DNA of 64,000 bases from Augochlora pura (GCF_028453695.1 NC_135777.1:2852001-2916000); one strand, 5' to 3'. Counted from the stretch's first letter, positions 46,783 through 61,703 are shown. Made by a program: numbers and translations. Notes: generated from the letters alone by a model not told the origin.

Positions 46783-49232
46783 TTCATTAATTCAACGATC
46801 CGATTGCATTTTAACGGAACGAATCACAAGTCCGTTGTACCGTCCAGCGAACTTCGATGAGCCCGATTCACTGGTCGACAATACCACTACCGATGGCGCC
46901 GCGTGAAACGATCGCGAACACGAACCGTTCCCGAACCGTCGCAAAATTGAATTGTTTAATTGGATCTGGATCTATGATCGAGAAATTACTGCGGCCAAAT
47001 TGCTCGGAGGGCAAGTGAACCAACGGTGTTTTTGATAGAACTGTAGCCGACCGCGTGCCGGTACACCTGACACGGAGTGGTACATTCATCCCCACCAGGT
47101 GAAACCCCTGGCTCGCCCCCGCCGCCCTCTTAACACGATTCAGCCCCGAATTAGACCATCCGCCGTTTTAATTCATCCAGCCTGGCCCGCGCAATCGAGC
47201 GAGAAAATTTTACGGGGAGAACCGGCGCGAAGGGCGAAAGAAAAGCAGTACTTATCGTATATTAGAACGAGCAGGAGGAAGACATTTCCAGGGGGAATCG
47301 TAAGAGGATATTCGCAATTTACTTTCAAATCTGCCGGGCAATGAGAATTTATAAGAGGACAATGAAGGGACGCTTATCGGGCGCCGGGAATATTATTGTC
47401 CCCTTGGAATACAATTTAACCATAAAGACAACAGGAGGCAATGTTTGAGAATTTTTTGATGTTAGAGTTCTTTGGGAAATCGATTATGAGTGCGTTCAAT
47501 TAGTCAAATTAGTGTCAACGATTGTTTAATTCTAAGTACTGATTTTTTTTTACCAATAAAATTTTTCAATTTTATTTAGCTTTTATTTAGCTTTTATTTA
47601 AATATAAGTTCTAACAATGCTAACTGGTCTTCTAATTGTTATTCCTAAGTATTTGTATTTAAATTAAATAAAATCACATGTAATAAAAGCAAGTAAATAT
47701 CCTTTTGTTCGAAGTCGTTTTGTTCTGATGTCGCTTACTTTTTATATCTACGTATATTATTATTTGCAATTCATATCAGCGTTCATTATATTATATTTAT
47801 GTCTACCTCTTATTTTTTAGAATAACTATATCTAATGCACAATTCTTTTCTACAAGAATAAAATAGTATACTTAAAAATATTTATATGGTATTATTACAT
47901 GTTTTTAAAATATATATAATATATAGCTTCTAATAATATATATTATATGGCATATAATAATGTATAGTATATAGCATATAATATAAACTTAATAAATCCT
48001 GACTCTGAAGTCAAAATATATTTATATTTATGATTTACTAATATATTGCACAACACTCGCATGCATATACTCATAATAATTTGTCTTAATCATGCATTGT
48101 GGTCAAAATTAATTACCTGGCATTCTAGACGACTACAAAGTGTGTTTGATTTTCCCTCCTTCGGTCCTCCGTTTGAATTTGCTCCGCGTTGGCGCCAAGA
48201 GCGCAGATCTGCAGAGAAAACGATCGATCAGTCGCGGTTCTTTTATTTAAAAAATCCAGGTAAAATTAGTTAAACAATTCTACATCATTATTCCAAATAA
48301 ACGTATTTCACATCGACTACAGTAAACCCTAATCAAATAAAGATTTCTTTCCTTTCCGAACCATTTAAATCAATTAGAAGTAACTCGAATATTAGTATCG
48401 ATTAAGTCCAGTCATTACACAGTAAATTCTATTAATTATCGACAGCAATAATACACTAAAATACATGAAATCCGTAGACAGTTAAAAGCTTGAAACAACG
48501 CAATAAAATGAACCATACTTTTTTTCGATTTCCAGTTTGTTTAACAAAAGCTATTGACGGGATCATATATCGGCGCGAGGCCGTTTCTTCTTCGACATCG
48601 TGTACATAGAATTTTTAGAACAGAAATGAACCAAACTTCTTCACTTTCTCTTTCTGACGACACTGATTCCAAGTGCATACAACAATCGACAACGATTCTA
48701 CCCCCGTTTGAACCCACGGAAGCCATTGTTGTGGACAACCTCTGCCGACTGGTGGCGCTGCGATCGTTCGTAATAATGGAAACCCACCTTCAGGCAAGAT
48801 GTGACACCTCGTACTCGCGGCGAACGTTCTTTGGATTGCGATATTTTCCGGTAAAGTAGTTTGGCAGTTCTTCGGGGCTGGATGTGCGAGTGAATAATTA
48901 CTTGAAAAATGTAAAATCGCGTTGGTGATACGGAAATTAACCGCACCGTTCCTGAGGAGACCTTCGTGGATCCGTGTCCGTGATCGCCGTGTACATCGCG
49001 TGCAATTAACATATATCGCAACAGGGCGTCCCGAACCGTAATAAAACATCGATCGGTGCAGTGAAAGTGACGAAAAGAAACTAAAACCAAGTGTTTGCCC
49101 ATCATGTAGTCGATAGCATCTTCCCCGCAGACTTTCGGAGCACGGGCCGCATGCCAATGTCCGTATTATTCAGGTACAAGGTTAATGCGCCTTGACTCTC
49201 TATTATCCGTGTCTCCACCAGGGCATTAATAG
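46783..49232. other. Upstream region of PNISR
   Basis: 46.8-47.4 kb is GC-rich and 47.4-48.1 kb AT-rich. 48.7-49.2 kb is GC-balanced and presumably holds the PNISR promoter and 5' UTR. A possible splice acceptor (CTCCACCAG) lies at about 49220, 12 bp before the PNISR ATG. The transcription start cannot be placed from sequence alone. Confidence 0.4.
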
Positions 49233-52200
49233 ATGAAAATGAGTGGGGATATGTTTGAGGGTAAGGATTACCCTACCCAATGGGCCCTAAACCCTTCCGC
49301 TTACCAGAACATGAGCAATGACCAAGGTAAATGGAATAACAAGTATATTGGCGCACGATCTAGCATACCACATGTTTATTTACCATGTTTCCAGCAATCG
49401 ATTCATAAACCGTGCTTGTGATCAATTTCAGTTGACTGGGCAGCCTTAGCTCAGCAATGGATCAAAATGAAAGAGACCGTCGTGCCACCGGCACCACCAC
49501 CACCAACTATTAATCCTATATGTTCTGGAACCGATGGTAGTGGAGAAGCTCCCATGGATATGGACACTAAAGATGACGATATCCCACCTGCACCGCCTGC
49601 ACCTACCATCAGTGGATCAGGTAACACAGACTAATACATCTAGTTCCCCTGGTACAGGTATTATTCACTGTTGCATTTACAGGTAATAGATGTACATGAG
49701 TTACAGAGCTACAGTATATTGGGTTGTTTTTATACAATTTTAGCAGGGTACAGGGAAAGCAAATCTTTCAGACTTTTTAAAGTATGAAATGAATACGCTT
49801 TTATATCAGAAGCTAAACGATTTAGAATGAGTTTTTGGGATAAATTCAATACGCTCTGGCTCTGGGGATCATATAAGTATGATAAACTACAGCTCATTTA
49901 AAAAGATTAAATGAAATTAGCACTGAATGTGTTAATGCACTTGTACAAAGCAATTTATTTGATTTCTCTTATATTGATTTTTTCTGTTACAAGCGTTATG
50001 TAAATATATTATATAGAGTTCTATTGATTTCCTGGATGAAGTATTCTGTATTGTAGTTTCCTATATAATATGTTGTTTTGTTTGATGCCTTAGTTCCAGA
50101 GAGATAAGTAATCTAAGCTGATTTTCATGGAACTGTTTTACAATGTATATTCTTTAATACCAGCTGAATCTTGGACCCAATGGAATCAATGGGGCCATTG
50201 GAACAGCTCAGGTTCTGGTGCAGGTACTTGGGAGTGGACTGGTGTGCCTCCCCCCGGTGTTTCTATAGGTTCTGATGGGAAACCTATGGGAATTCCTACA
50301 GTACCAGTTATACCGCCTGCTCCAACCATATCTACAACATCTGAATTTAATGTGCCACCTCCAGCAGCACCGGCGTTATATTCTTATAATTCAGTACCTC
50401 CAACACAACCTTATAGTCAGGTTAAATAATTGTATTTCTAATATTAAAATCCACCTAGATCGTGGCCCTTCCCAGTTATCTTAGGTTCAATAAAGTGAAA
50501 AAAAAAGAAACATACAGTAATAGAACTAGAAGCTTTGATGATTTTCCGTTCATTATTTTCAATTTATCCTTATTTTATTTTCACCATCATTAATCGATAA
50601 TGAACAAGCTTCTGTATATACGTTCAACCGAGATCTGGGTGAAACTGAAAGTTTACGGATAATGAGTGTTTTGTGTTTAGGTCAGTAGTTACTGGTCAGG
50701 AGAACCACCCGCTACAATACCGCCTCAACCGCCCCCTTTCATGAAAGGAGTTAGGCACACGAACAGAACGCCGCATATGAGGCCTATAGATAACGTCAGG
50801 TGTAGAGAAGACAGAGAAAAAACTCCAGAAGAGGACACCACTACGACTATAGGTAAACGAATTATCTACTGGTCAGATGAGCAACTGAAAGAAACGAGAA
50901 TCGGTCTTTGAATTCATATAAAATCTCTGTAATGCCTTGTTCCAGACGCCGCTAAGCGAAGACAATTGCCAGCCTGGATTAGAGAGGGCTTAGAAAAAAT
51001 GGAGAAAGCGAAGCAGAAGGCCGTCGAGAGGGAGAGGCAGGAGGTCCTGAGGAAGCAAGAATTAGAAGCCCGAAAGCAGGCCGAGGATGAGGCCCGGGCG
51101 GTGCTAAATCCTTCCAAGAGTAAATTCGTAAGTATCTTGATAACATTTCAAGGACCGAGGGTACGTTTCGATTCGAGCGAGCGAAACCAGATTTTTCGGG
51201 TCGCAGGATTCCGATTCCGAGAAGGAAACGGAGCAAGAAGTTGAAGAGGGTTCGCGCAGTCAGCAGGTCGCCGACAAAAACTTCGAGCGTACTCCAGACA
51301 TTCTCCTCCGGCCCCGGAAGTCGAGATTCCGGGACGCAGACTCGCCGGATGCACATGCACACACCGATAGGAGTCCAACCACGCCTTCCAACGCTACCTT
51401 AAGTACACCCAAGCGATCGCGAGAGGAAGTGCTGCAAGATGTGGTAAGTGTTTGCACAGAATTATCGTTTTACAGCTTGGACTCGTGGAATGCTCGTGGA
51501 ACTGGAGCTGGGATGCAGTGTTTTCTCCTTAACGTCGCATACGGAGTATTTTTCTACCCAATCATTTCGAATATGTCTAGCAATGCGCTGGAACCATTAA
51601 AACAGGGAAATCGGAAATTCTTTCCATAGGGTCGCGTTTCGATCCTCACCACAGGAACCATTAAGGACGATGAGGAAAAGCTTCCACTGCTCCCGTGTGT
51701 CATGTATTTCTGTGTCCTTCTTTCGAAGGCGACGTTATGGGGGGAATACTATCAATGGAAAATCTCGTACGAATGTGGCCTTATTTAAAAATTGCTTAAA
51801 ATTATCTAAATATTTTTAACGTTTTACATATATTTCTAACGTTGCACAAATATTTTTAATCTTACAAAAATATGTGATTTTATATTCGGGTGGGTCTATT
51901 AAATTATTTATCGTGCGAGAAACATTTTATATATATATATTTGTGTAACTTTGATGACTGAGGCAGGAAAATTCTGAAAGTTGGAGATTTAATGTTGATG
52001 GACTGTTGAAATATTAGCGAATTTGGTGTTGCTATGGAAATGTTCGTGAGCATTTAGCGAGTTCCTCTGTTGCGTCGCTTAGGGCAGCCATAAAGGAGAC
52101 TTTGGTCAGCAGATGTTGAAGGTACGGAGGTCGCTAACGGAAATTCTTCTGGAGGTAACGAACGAAGAAATCGGTTCTATATGCAGAGAGGTTTGGAGCC

Positions 52201-54976
52201 GCGCACGTGCCAAAGGTACCCCAGATACACACGATACAACTAACAAATTGATATTTCATACTTTCGCTGATCAGTGCACAGAAAATCTGATTCACACGAG
52301 TCTCGTGCAGTGTTGCGGTGAATTTTATTTGCCCATTTCTGTAATATAAGCTTTTAAACATTAAACAGAGATTATTCAATTCATAGAGTTACTTATTCGA
52401 TGATTTCAGGATATCCTACTTTATTTTCCAGGATTTCTAACATGTATTATAAGCGACACTTTCAATCGTTTTCTTGCATTGAATTTCTATCGGGATCTTG
52501 TCGCGGTTTGTGACTTGTTTCTCAATACATAAACAAGCTTCTTTAACGTTCTTATCGAAGATTTATTGCCGAACTAATTGATATACGCGTCGATTCGACA
52601 AATAGATCGTTGTCCGTGAAGAAAAGACAATGGCGAAGAATCGTGCGATCGAACTCGATGTAACTAGCGCAATAAAACGTTCTCGTTAGAAAACAAACAA
52701 AAAAAAACAGAACAGTCTGTAAAAGGGCAAATCCGTCGAAAGATCGAAAAAATATTTAATAATCTAATTAAAATACGCGCGGCAGTGGTTATAAATTAAG
52801 TTTACTGAAAAGAACACTCCGATCGTACGACACACTCGAAAGAAAAGCATATAAGAATCGCATGTTCGAGCTCTGATATACAAAAAGCGTATTTTCTTTT
52901 CAGATTCTAGCTACTTATCTTTTCCATTCTTGTTTTTCACTTGATCATTATATTTTCGCTTCGCTTTGACACGAACAATTACAACATGCCTTACTCTTTC
53001 TCCTTTCTTTCTTTTTTTTTTTGTCAAATACACGTGATTATTCTCTATTGAAAACGAAAACAAAAAAAAAAGACGAGAATGAAAAGCATACAAAAACGGA
53101 GAATTATATCTGTTTACTAACGTCAGTCTAAAGCAGTTTCAGTTTTAGTAGTTCGAAAAATGGAACACGTTAATGTCTTTAAGGTGTATGAGGAATGATG
53201 CAGGATCTCGACTCTCCTTGCGTGTATCACTGACGATGATGATGATGATGATGATCAGTACCATTTAATTTTGGGGGGTATTCTGATGATAGCACTTAGC
53301 CACTGGGTACTAAATGCGTGTGTGTTGTAAGTCCCTGCAGGAGAGACCCCCGTCGCATCCCTCAACAACATGGCCCCTCTTGCTCAGATCACTCGTAAGC
53401 TTGGTAAGTCCCTATGCCTTTACAATCTACAACGCACGGTGATCCTAGGAACCGGTCGTGTACAATGCCAGTCACTTGTATCGATTCTAAAAAGAATGAA
53501 AAGAAACGAACGAACAAAAATATAAAGAAAAAAAAAAGAAACGAAAAGAATGCGTCCGTGCATTTACCGTGCAGTCCGTAGCCAATGCTCGCTTATAAGT
53601 TCTCGTGAAACGAAGATATGTCTTACAGGACATTCTTCGATCATAGCAGCAGCATATTTAGTGCTCGAGCGTATGTCTTACATTGAACGAAAGACGTGAC
53701 GCGATTATATGATCCGCTATAATAATCCTATCGTTCCGTGTAGGTCTGGGCATCTATGGCGACAGCAACAGCGAGTCTGAGGAGGAGCAGAACGAGCACG
53801 TCCAGGCTCAGAACAACGACAGCGACGAAGAACTCATAGTAAGTTGCTCGATGCTTGTACAATTTTCTGTTACTCGATCGAATATCATTAGCGTAAACTT
53901 CTCGATGGGTAACCTAGAATACGGTGTTTAACCGCGGATCATTTTTCAGGAGACATTAAGACGACGACAGCAAGCGTTCAAAAAGACGGAGGAGGAAATC
54001 GAGGCACGGCTGGCGGAGGAGGATGAGAGGGAAGAGCAACGTTACGAGGATCATTATGGCAAGCAACAGGAAAATCATACTGGTAATACAAGCTGCAAGG
54101 ACGCAGGTATGTTTCGAAGTTATGTTAGAACGTAAGCCCCTATGAAAACCAATGCATCATTAAGCGTAACACCATAACATCACTACTTTAGTTGATGAAA
54201 AAGAAACGATAAATAATCAAAGAGAAGCGTCTGAAACTTTGTCGAGCGCCGGGCAAAGTCCACAGCCGCCGCAGACATTGCCTGCGGACACGGCCAAGGC
54301 CGCTGAGACGCCTTCAGGGTCGGCGGACACCGAGTCGAGCAGCTCTGTGTCGACTAGCTCCGACTCGAGTCGCACCTCTTTGAAGAAGAAACGGACTAGC
54401 AAGGGCCGCGAATACCGGAAGAGGAGGTCGAAGAGTCGAAGTCGATCGAGACCGCGAAAATCTCGGTCTCGTTCCTCGGAGCGCGGCCGGAAACGGAAGT
54501 CCAGGTCTAGATCGCTAAAGTCCTCGCGTAAAGAGTATCGTTCAAGGTCTTCGAGCAATTATAGGTCCAGCAAGAAGCACCGATCGAGATCGCGTAACCG
54601 TAAGCGACGCCGATCCCGCTCGAGGAGCTGTCGTAGATCTAGATCAATCTCGACCGCGAGGAAACGGTCAAGGTCAAGGTCCAGAGGCAAGAGGAAGTCC
54701 CGATCGCATTCCCGCGGACGACGACGAAGCCGATCGTACTCGATCAGACGCAGCAAATCGCGCGCACGCGACAAACGACGAAGCCGATCGCGATCCAGGG
54801 CCAGAGATCGGTCGCGGACACGATCCAAGGAGCGAAAACGCTCCGAGTCTTACGTTTCCAGGAGCAAGAGGAGGTCGCGCTCGCGATCGAGGGATCATAG
54901 AAAATCGCGATCAAGATCAAGGCAGTCGAACCATCGGGACGGTAAGAAATCGTCGTCGCATCGATACAGGAATTGA
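49233..54976 (+). CDS. PNISR: PNISR ortholog (PNN-interacting serine/arginine-rich splicing protein), complete, 11 coding exons
   Basis: Coding exons: 49233-49326, 49432-49620, 50164-50420, 50681-50852, 50946-51127, 51207-51443, 52083-52215, 53341-53403, 53744-53838, 53950-54106 and 54192-54976. All introns are GT...AG, every phase closes, and the sum is 788 codons including TGA, close to human PNISR (about 805 aa). Diagnostic motifs are VDWAALAQQWI (32-42), a Trp/Pro-rich part (95-180), KRRQLPAWIREGLEKMEK and a charged coiled coil (240-298), SLTEILLEVTNEEI (about 394-407), LGIYGDSNSESEEE and SDEELI, a second charged helix (about 477-510), and a long RS domain (about 570-787). Known family role: a nuclear-speckle protein interacting with pinin, tied to pre-mRNA splicing. 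The second codon of MKM could also initiate. The C-terminal exon is GC-rich and repetitive at codon level, as RS domains are. Confidence 0.95.
53231..53254 (+). repeat. (GAT)n microsatellite in a PNISR intron
   Basis: Eight or so GAT units in the intron between exons 7 and 8. Confidence 0.9.
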
Positions 54977-55061
54977 ACCTGAAGCCCCCAACGTTCTAGC
55001 CAAGGTTGTATATACATATTCATATTATAATAACATTTTCGAGATATTCGTACAGAATAAT

Positions 55062-55101
<40 letters not shown>

Positions 55102-58100
55102 GCAGAGACAGAGAAAGAGAGAAAGAGTGAGAGAGAGAGTGAGAGGCGATACGATTATGGATATACATTTTGTTCTACAACATAGAAGTACGCGCGGATA
55201 CCAAGCAAAGCGACGGTTTTAGGCAATTGTGATTGTCTATTTAAAGCAAATTTTCCATGCGTGTGCGTTCCCGAGCACCTTGATAAATGTCCGGTCGGAT
55301 TAGCTCGCTCTTTTCCAATCTAACTAGGGAACCCTTAACTTGTAATAGTCTTCAAGACAGTTTTGTAATTATACCAAGAGAACACGTCAGATTTTTACCT
55401 TCACAGTGCTAGTTTGTGTGAACCCGACCAGAGTTTTCTTTTCTCTTTCCTTTGTTCGACTCGACTCCATCGTTCCTCGGATATATCTAACTGCGCTCTA
55501 CCGAACCTATTTAGTTTACCATTCCAACACTAAAAAAAGAAAAAAAAAAGACTCGACTTCGGCGCCTATGCGCACGATCCGATTCGAATTCCTTCCAACC
55601 GATTTAATTAATTATACGTGTACGCTGATTGTTGCCTGTAAACGAAACTGACGAGGTACAAAACACGAGAATTTTATATCGGGTGAAACAGACCCGGAGA
55701 AAACAGTTCGATCTTTTATCCCCCGCCGCCTTCTCATCGATCCCGGGTGGATCTTAGATTTTCTGTATCGCCATGTTGTCGAATACAGAAAATCGTAACG
55801 GAGAAGCCACAATCCCCCGTTCCCTTGTTTGACACAGAATGTATTAACATCCGTTCGACACACTTTTTAAAAACTCCGACAATTTACAATGTATTGTAAG
55901 TACGGGCCTTACATACGCATTGCTATGACGACAAAGTGTAACGAGCAATTTTCAACTGAAATAAAAAGAGATACAAAACCGAATAAAATGCAGAGATAAT
56001 AAGAGATGAAAGGACGACCGAACCTCTTGTGTGCTTGAGTGATATGTGTTTCTACATCGTGCATGATCGAATTAAAATTCGTGTGGTGCGAAGGTAAGCC
56101 CCCCTCCTTCCAGTTTGTTTCGGGGAGATGGTTCTTCGAGCTCGCAACACCGAAATTTATCATAGCCTTCTTCTTCTTCTACTTCTTCTTCTTCTTCTTG
56201 TTCTACTACTACTACTTATACTTTCGTTTTCCTTTCCTTTCGTTGCTGTTCGTTGTCTTCCGTTTGGAAGGGAATTGTCGGTTCTGTTGCATTATCATAA
56301 TTTATTTCATATAAACATTTGATACAGTTTTAAAATTTCGTTTTTTGTAGAGCTTAGCTTTAGTAGTAGTGTTAATAGTTAATTAGATTCTATAGAATGT
56401 ATCGGAGATAAAATGGATGGAGTGATCGAGAGATAGAGTTTGGTTTGGCATGATATCGTTTAAACGGTCACTTTGTTATACATTTCGACGATGTATAAAA
56501 GAGAAGATCCGCAGAAAACAGAATGCAAACGCGCCGGCGGGGCGCGCGATCGTTTTAATCGAAGAAGAGCGATGACGCGATTAGTTTAGGGACAAAAATT
56601 CTTTTTATAGACGAACGGTGTACAGGTATCTGCAAAAGTGTGTCTACTTGTATTTCAATAACTTGGTTTTCCGTGTTTTCCTTCTCCTGGTTGAGCAACG
56701 TTCTGTTTTTTACGGCGGAGAGCGTAGCTGAGACTCGTAATTATCTTTCTATCAAACTAATTTCACTTTCGTAGCGGTACACAATATCTTTGTATAAACA
56801 ATTCTTCTATCTCGTTGGAACACCCTTTTCTGCTTCTTTCTTATTCTTAAACCCCTTTCACTGACCAAAGCTGCCTTGATTCCCGATTGAGTTTGTTCAC
56901 ATTTTCTTTCGTTCTTTCTTTCTTCTTTTTTTTCCCCCATAAGCATAAGTTACTCAGAAAAATAGACCTGACTAGCTTTGTTAAAACTAAACTAAATTTG
57001 TAATAGTTAATAAATTAAAATAAATAAGAGTTCTTCTACTTCTACCTAGTATTTTCCATAAAAATACTTACAAGTTAGAAATATTTTATAGTGCGTAATA
57101 TAAATACTTGTAAAAAAAAAAATAGTAAGCCTTTAATAAAACGTCTTGAAGATCCGTATGAAGGTGTCTCGAATTTTTCAGCTTCCTCGACCGTTCTCGA
57201 CCGTATCCAGGAAGGAATGTTAACAATCGTTCGATGGCGTGTCAGTGAAAGGATTAAGAATCTACGATCAACGTACAAATAACTTCCATCGAAACTTAAC
57301 CGAATAAGGAAACAATCACTGTCGGACAAACTCTGTTTAACGCGCTTCGAATTAAATTTAAACGAACATCCTCGCGTTTGTTTACGGCGTCATTCCGTTT
57401 ATTATCATACTGTCGAATGAACGACGCGGTCTCGGGTTTTCGTTCCGTTGTCGCATGTTCGCCGTCACCGTTTCGAAACAACGAATCTACGTGTTCCGAT
57501 AGAATTTCGATTTCTTCGATGAAATCTGCGGCCCGATCCAGGGGTCAATTCGATTGGCCGTGATCTGCAGATACCAGTTGTTATAAAATAAGGTACGCAT
57601 TTTGATCTATGTGGATAGCTATGGGGGGGGGGGGGGGGGGGAGTCTATTATATAGACTAATCTTATCTATGCTCGTTAGAAGATACCTTACATTACATAT
57701 ACAGTAAATATACATGTATGCTTAAACTGTCAAAATATTCTCACCACTGTGATCGAACGTTATAGGGGGTGGTCAATTATCGACCCTGAAATCACAGTTG
57801 TCGGGACCTCGTTCCGCAAGCCCCGTTATAAAACAAATTCCGAAAGAGTTTTCAGCGCAATTAAATAATCACGATCCCTACTCGCGTTCTCGCCTCGCGT
57901 TAGTTAACAAATGACGGAGGTGATGTGGTACCACAGGCGTGTCGCGCGTGTGTTCGGTCGACGGACAATTAATATTCGTCGAGCAAGATTGTCACCGGGG
58001 GTGGATTGCCAGCGAGAACATTGTTACAATTTAAGCATAGTGGATATCGTTAATTCGCTTTTATGTATGGACTAGACTCAATTACTTATAATAGTAGATC

Positions 58101-60337
58101 TTCATACGATATTGCAAAGAAACATAGTTTCAAGCTTGTTACAAAGATGTGAATTTACAATCGTGGAGTTGTCGAGACTCGCTAACGACGATCGCCACCT
58201 CGTTAAACGTAAAACCGAAGTGTGTTAACAGTTCGCAAAATTAAGATAATCGTGGAAACGCATTGATCGTTCTGCGCTACCATGTCGATAGGATAAATCG
58301 AAAGATCGTCGAAGTAAAAAGACTCGCGCGTCGAGGGGGGTTGCGCCGATAAAGAGTCTCGACGCGTCTACCGCGAAGCCAATCAGCGGACTGAATGTTT
58401 AGAAATAATCATAGCAAAATAGTTTCGTATATTGTATAACACTATAAGGACATGAAGTAGGTAAAGTAGAGAATAATCGTAGTTGAAAGATCAAAAAGAC
58501 GCGTGGATTCGAAGGGAAAAGATGTCGCTGGTAGCCTTACAAATCATTATCATGCTATCCGTAAGATTTAAACGTTTCTACTAGCAAATAATACAATATA
58601 TATAATCTTCTTCTTTTTTTTATGTATATATATATATGTATATCGAGAGTGCTGTAGAAAGGGGGACGACCACGCGCCGCTCTGCTACCCTCCTATTTCC
58701 ATTTCTGATATGTATACTCGGACGCGAACTGATAAAAACGGCGTTCCCCTTTCTCGCCCACCCCTCCAGAATTAATGAAGATTCGAAGCATTGAAATCAC
58801 TCGGGTCGTCCGTTCGAACGCGACAGGTTGTCGATCGTTTGTTCGATCGACGATTGAAATCGTTCTCTCGCCGGTTCTGGTTCTGGTTGTCGTCTCGTTT
58901 ATCCGAGCACGGCTGTCGACGTCCGCGCGGAAAATCATAGTACACGTCCTATTAAAATTATGGAAGGCTCGTCTAGCTTCGCTAAACGTCAACTACACAT
59001 GTACATAAATAGCGTATAAATTAATTAAGTACAAAAATTACAAACTTATTAACAGAAACGCATTGGCAAGACTGAGGGGTTCGACCGGATCGGGAGAGTT
59101 GTCTCGTTTGTGTTCTTCTCGATTCACGCGTCCCCTCTTTCCGCGAGGAAGAGGGGCGAAGTACAATCCATGGGTCCAGAACTATTGATTTTTTTCTTTT
59201 CGGGGAATTTATTTATGGGAAGATTTAATCGTATATCACAGAATCCGTGTGCACAGCTTCGAAGACATTGTTTTACAGACCATCCTACGTTCGCGTATGT
59301 TTCCTCGGTTAGGGTTGTTTCGCGGAATCGTTTAATTTTTATTCTTCTTTAGGATCGTAGCGATTGATGGACTCGATCGTGACGTTTTTATTAGGGATCG
59401 AACAAACAATGTTTCCATTCGCTTGACAATGTTTCGCGTCTTCGTTTATCGTGCTTGACCGTGTCGATCTGCGGTATGCGCGATCCGAGGGATCGTCGGA
59501 TCCCGTAATCATCACCTTTCACGCGCGTCCGCGGATCAAGGAGAACATCAAACTCTGCACGTCCCCCGGAGAACTTTCCTGTGCAACTTAACAATACGGA
59601 CGAATTAACATAATCAGGCATACATACATGTACGTCGTAGCAAACGTCGTCGTTTTTACGTTAACTGTAATGAGTATGTTACAGCACTATACGAGAGAGG
59701 GGAATACTCTTAACAGTTTAACCAATATTATCTGTATGGTACAGTCACGCGTTCTGCGATCCGCCTCGGTGAAACTAATTTCTCTGAGATACCTGGAAAA
59801 AATAAACGAAACGTTTATGCCTGCATTCCATTTTATTAAAACGATCGAATCGTTTTGAATAATAATACCTTAACAAGCAGAATTATCCGACTCTTAATTT
59901 TTGTTCATTGAAAGAACTTTTACTTTTATTTATTTTTAAGTATATACTGTTCCTTTCTCCACCACACTATATTATTACTAGGTTTCTTAATTGGTAGATA
60001 ACTATTAAATAATTAATAAATAGATGGTATAATGTATCTGCGAAATAGCTTCGTCTACACAATACTAAATAAAACAATTGATGCCATCATGTTTCATTCT
60101 TCCTCGCGATGCAAAAGGGTTTATACGTTCCATTAGGGTAGCTAAAGGCAAGAATTGTCGGAATCTTCGGTATTGCAGGTATTATTATTGCAGTTATCAT
60201 TTGGTAGCAACTGTTTGATCTCATTCAATAAATTATTCTAGCTTTTTAGAATATTGTAACGTTAAGGATCTATAGGGACTGATCGACGAAACTCACCTTG
60301 ATCACTAAAACGAAGCGATGCGGAGGTCACGTATAGA
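54977..60337. other. Region between two convergent genes (3' UTRs and spacer)
   Basis: PNISR ends at 54976 and the minus-strand gene ends at 60338 (or 60361). The spacer is mostly AT-rich and probably contains both 3' UTRs. It holds an (AAT)n run at about 55066-55100 ending in AATAAA (a possible early PNISR poly(A) signal), a (CTT)n-type run at about 56168-56215, a G19 run at 57623-57641, and several further AATAAA/TTTATT candidates. No ORF with domains was seen. Confidence 0.5.
57623..57641. repeat. G19 homopolymer
   Basis: Nineteen uninterrupted G, flanked by AGCTAT and AGTCTATTA. Confidence 0.95.
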
Positions 60338-61663
60338 CTATTGGTTGAGCAGGGTGTTAGTCACCTCAGAGATGGACAGCAGAGGACTCCCGGTGTCCGG
60401 TTTGGTATCTGTGGGACAGTTGGGCCCATTCCCCCCGCTGATGATCCCACTACGTGCTGATGTTGGGGGTGGTGGTGCGGGGGGTGGTACAAGACATTGC
60501 TGTTGTTGGTGTTGCTGTCCGGGCCGATGGACATGCCGACTCCCGTCCCCGTTGCCACAGCTGACGGGGGCGTGCTGCAACCGAAAGTACGTTCACCCGT
60601 TATTCGCAACCCCTTTCAACCCCTCGTCCGCTCCTGTTATTACAGTGAACACGATCGGTTTCGTTTGCTCTACCCTATTACATACATCAATAACAACTAA
60701 TCGACTAATCGATAATTCCATCGGTACCCTCGAGCTGTATCGCTCCTCTCTGTGCAGTGACAAAAATGATAAAATGCGTTAACTAGAAACGACCGGAAAA
60801 TCATAAACGCGGGCATGCAACACACATACGCATATGATCGATCGACTGCCAGGGTTCCAATCGAACGTCTCGCAACGACGAAATTGTTAGGCATTGCGGA
60901 TTGTTAAGCATTTATAATATGAAGGAATTTTCGAGTTCACGATAAACTGAACTCGTTTCCTTTTTGGTTTCTCCTTTTTCGGCGAAATGATTTATGAAAA
61001 TCCTCCAAGGGTGCACAGTTTGACGATTAACGCTAAAATGATCAATAACTGACTTGACATTTTCTTTCTATATAAATATTAAAGTTATAAAACTGTTGAA
61101 TATGTTGTCTTATTCAGACACATTATATTTTATGATAAAAACTCTGAGAAATTTGAATAAATAATACAGACATCGTAGTCACTTCAGATCTACTAAGTTC
61201 AGCGTTAATCTCTCGAAAGGGTAGTTTTCGACTGCCACCAACAATTCCATCACCCTGCGACGTTCGCTCTGTCGACCCTGGTACGCGACTCCGTGCATTA
61301 CTCCTACCATGCATACTCCTCTCCATTCAACAAACAATCACGCGATCATCTCGAACCGCGGTCAAAGGTCTAAAAGAACCTCGTCGGCGAGGGTAGCTAA
61401 AATCGACCATAAAAACTTGTGAGGCAGCAGTGACACTCACTGGGGCGCGTGCCTTGGTGGTGCGGGGTGGTGATGGTGGTAGGGATAGTACTGGTAGTGG
61501 TGATGGTGTTGCACTCCTTGCCATACCTCGGAGCCCGCTTCCCCATGGCCATGGCCAGGATGAGAGTGCGCGTATCCGATAGTGCTGGCCGCCGCGGCTG
61601 CGGCCGCTGCCGCGGCAGCCGCAGCCGCTTGATACTGTGACGTGGTCACCGGGTACTGCTGAT

Positions 61664-61703
<40 letters not shown>

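Noticed and set aside
48615..49157. 180-codon minus-strand ORF upstream of PNISR
   Set aside because: No domain or splice pattern; the region is more likely the PNISR promoter and 5' UTR.
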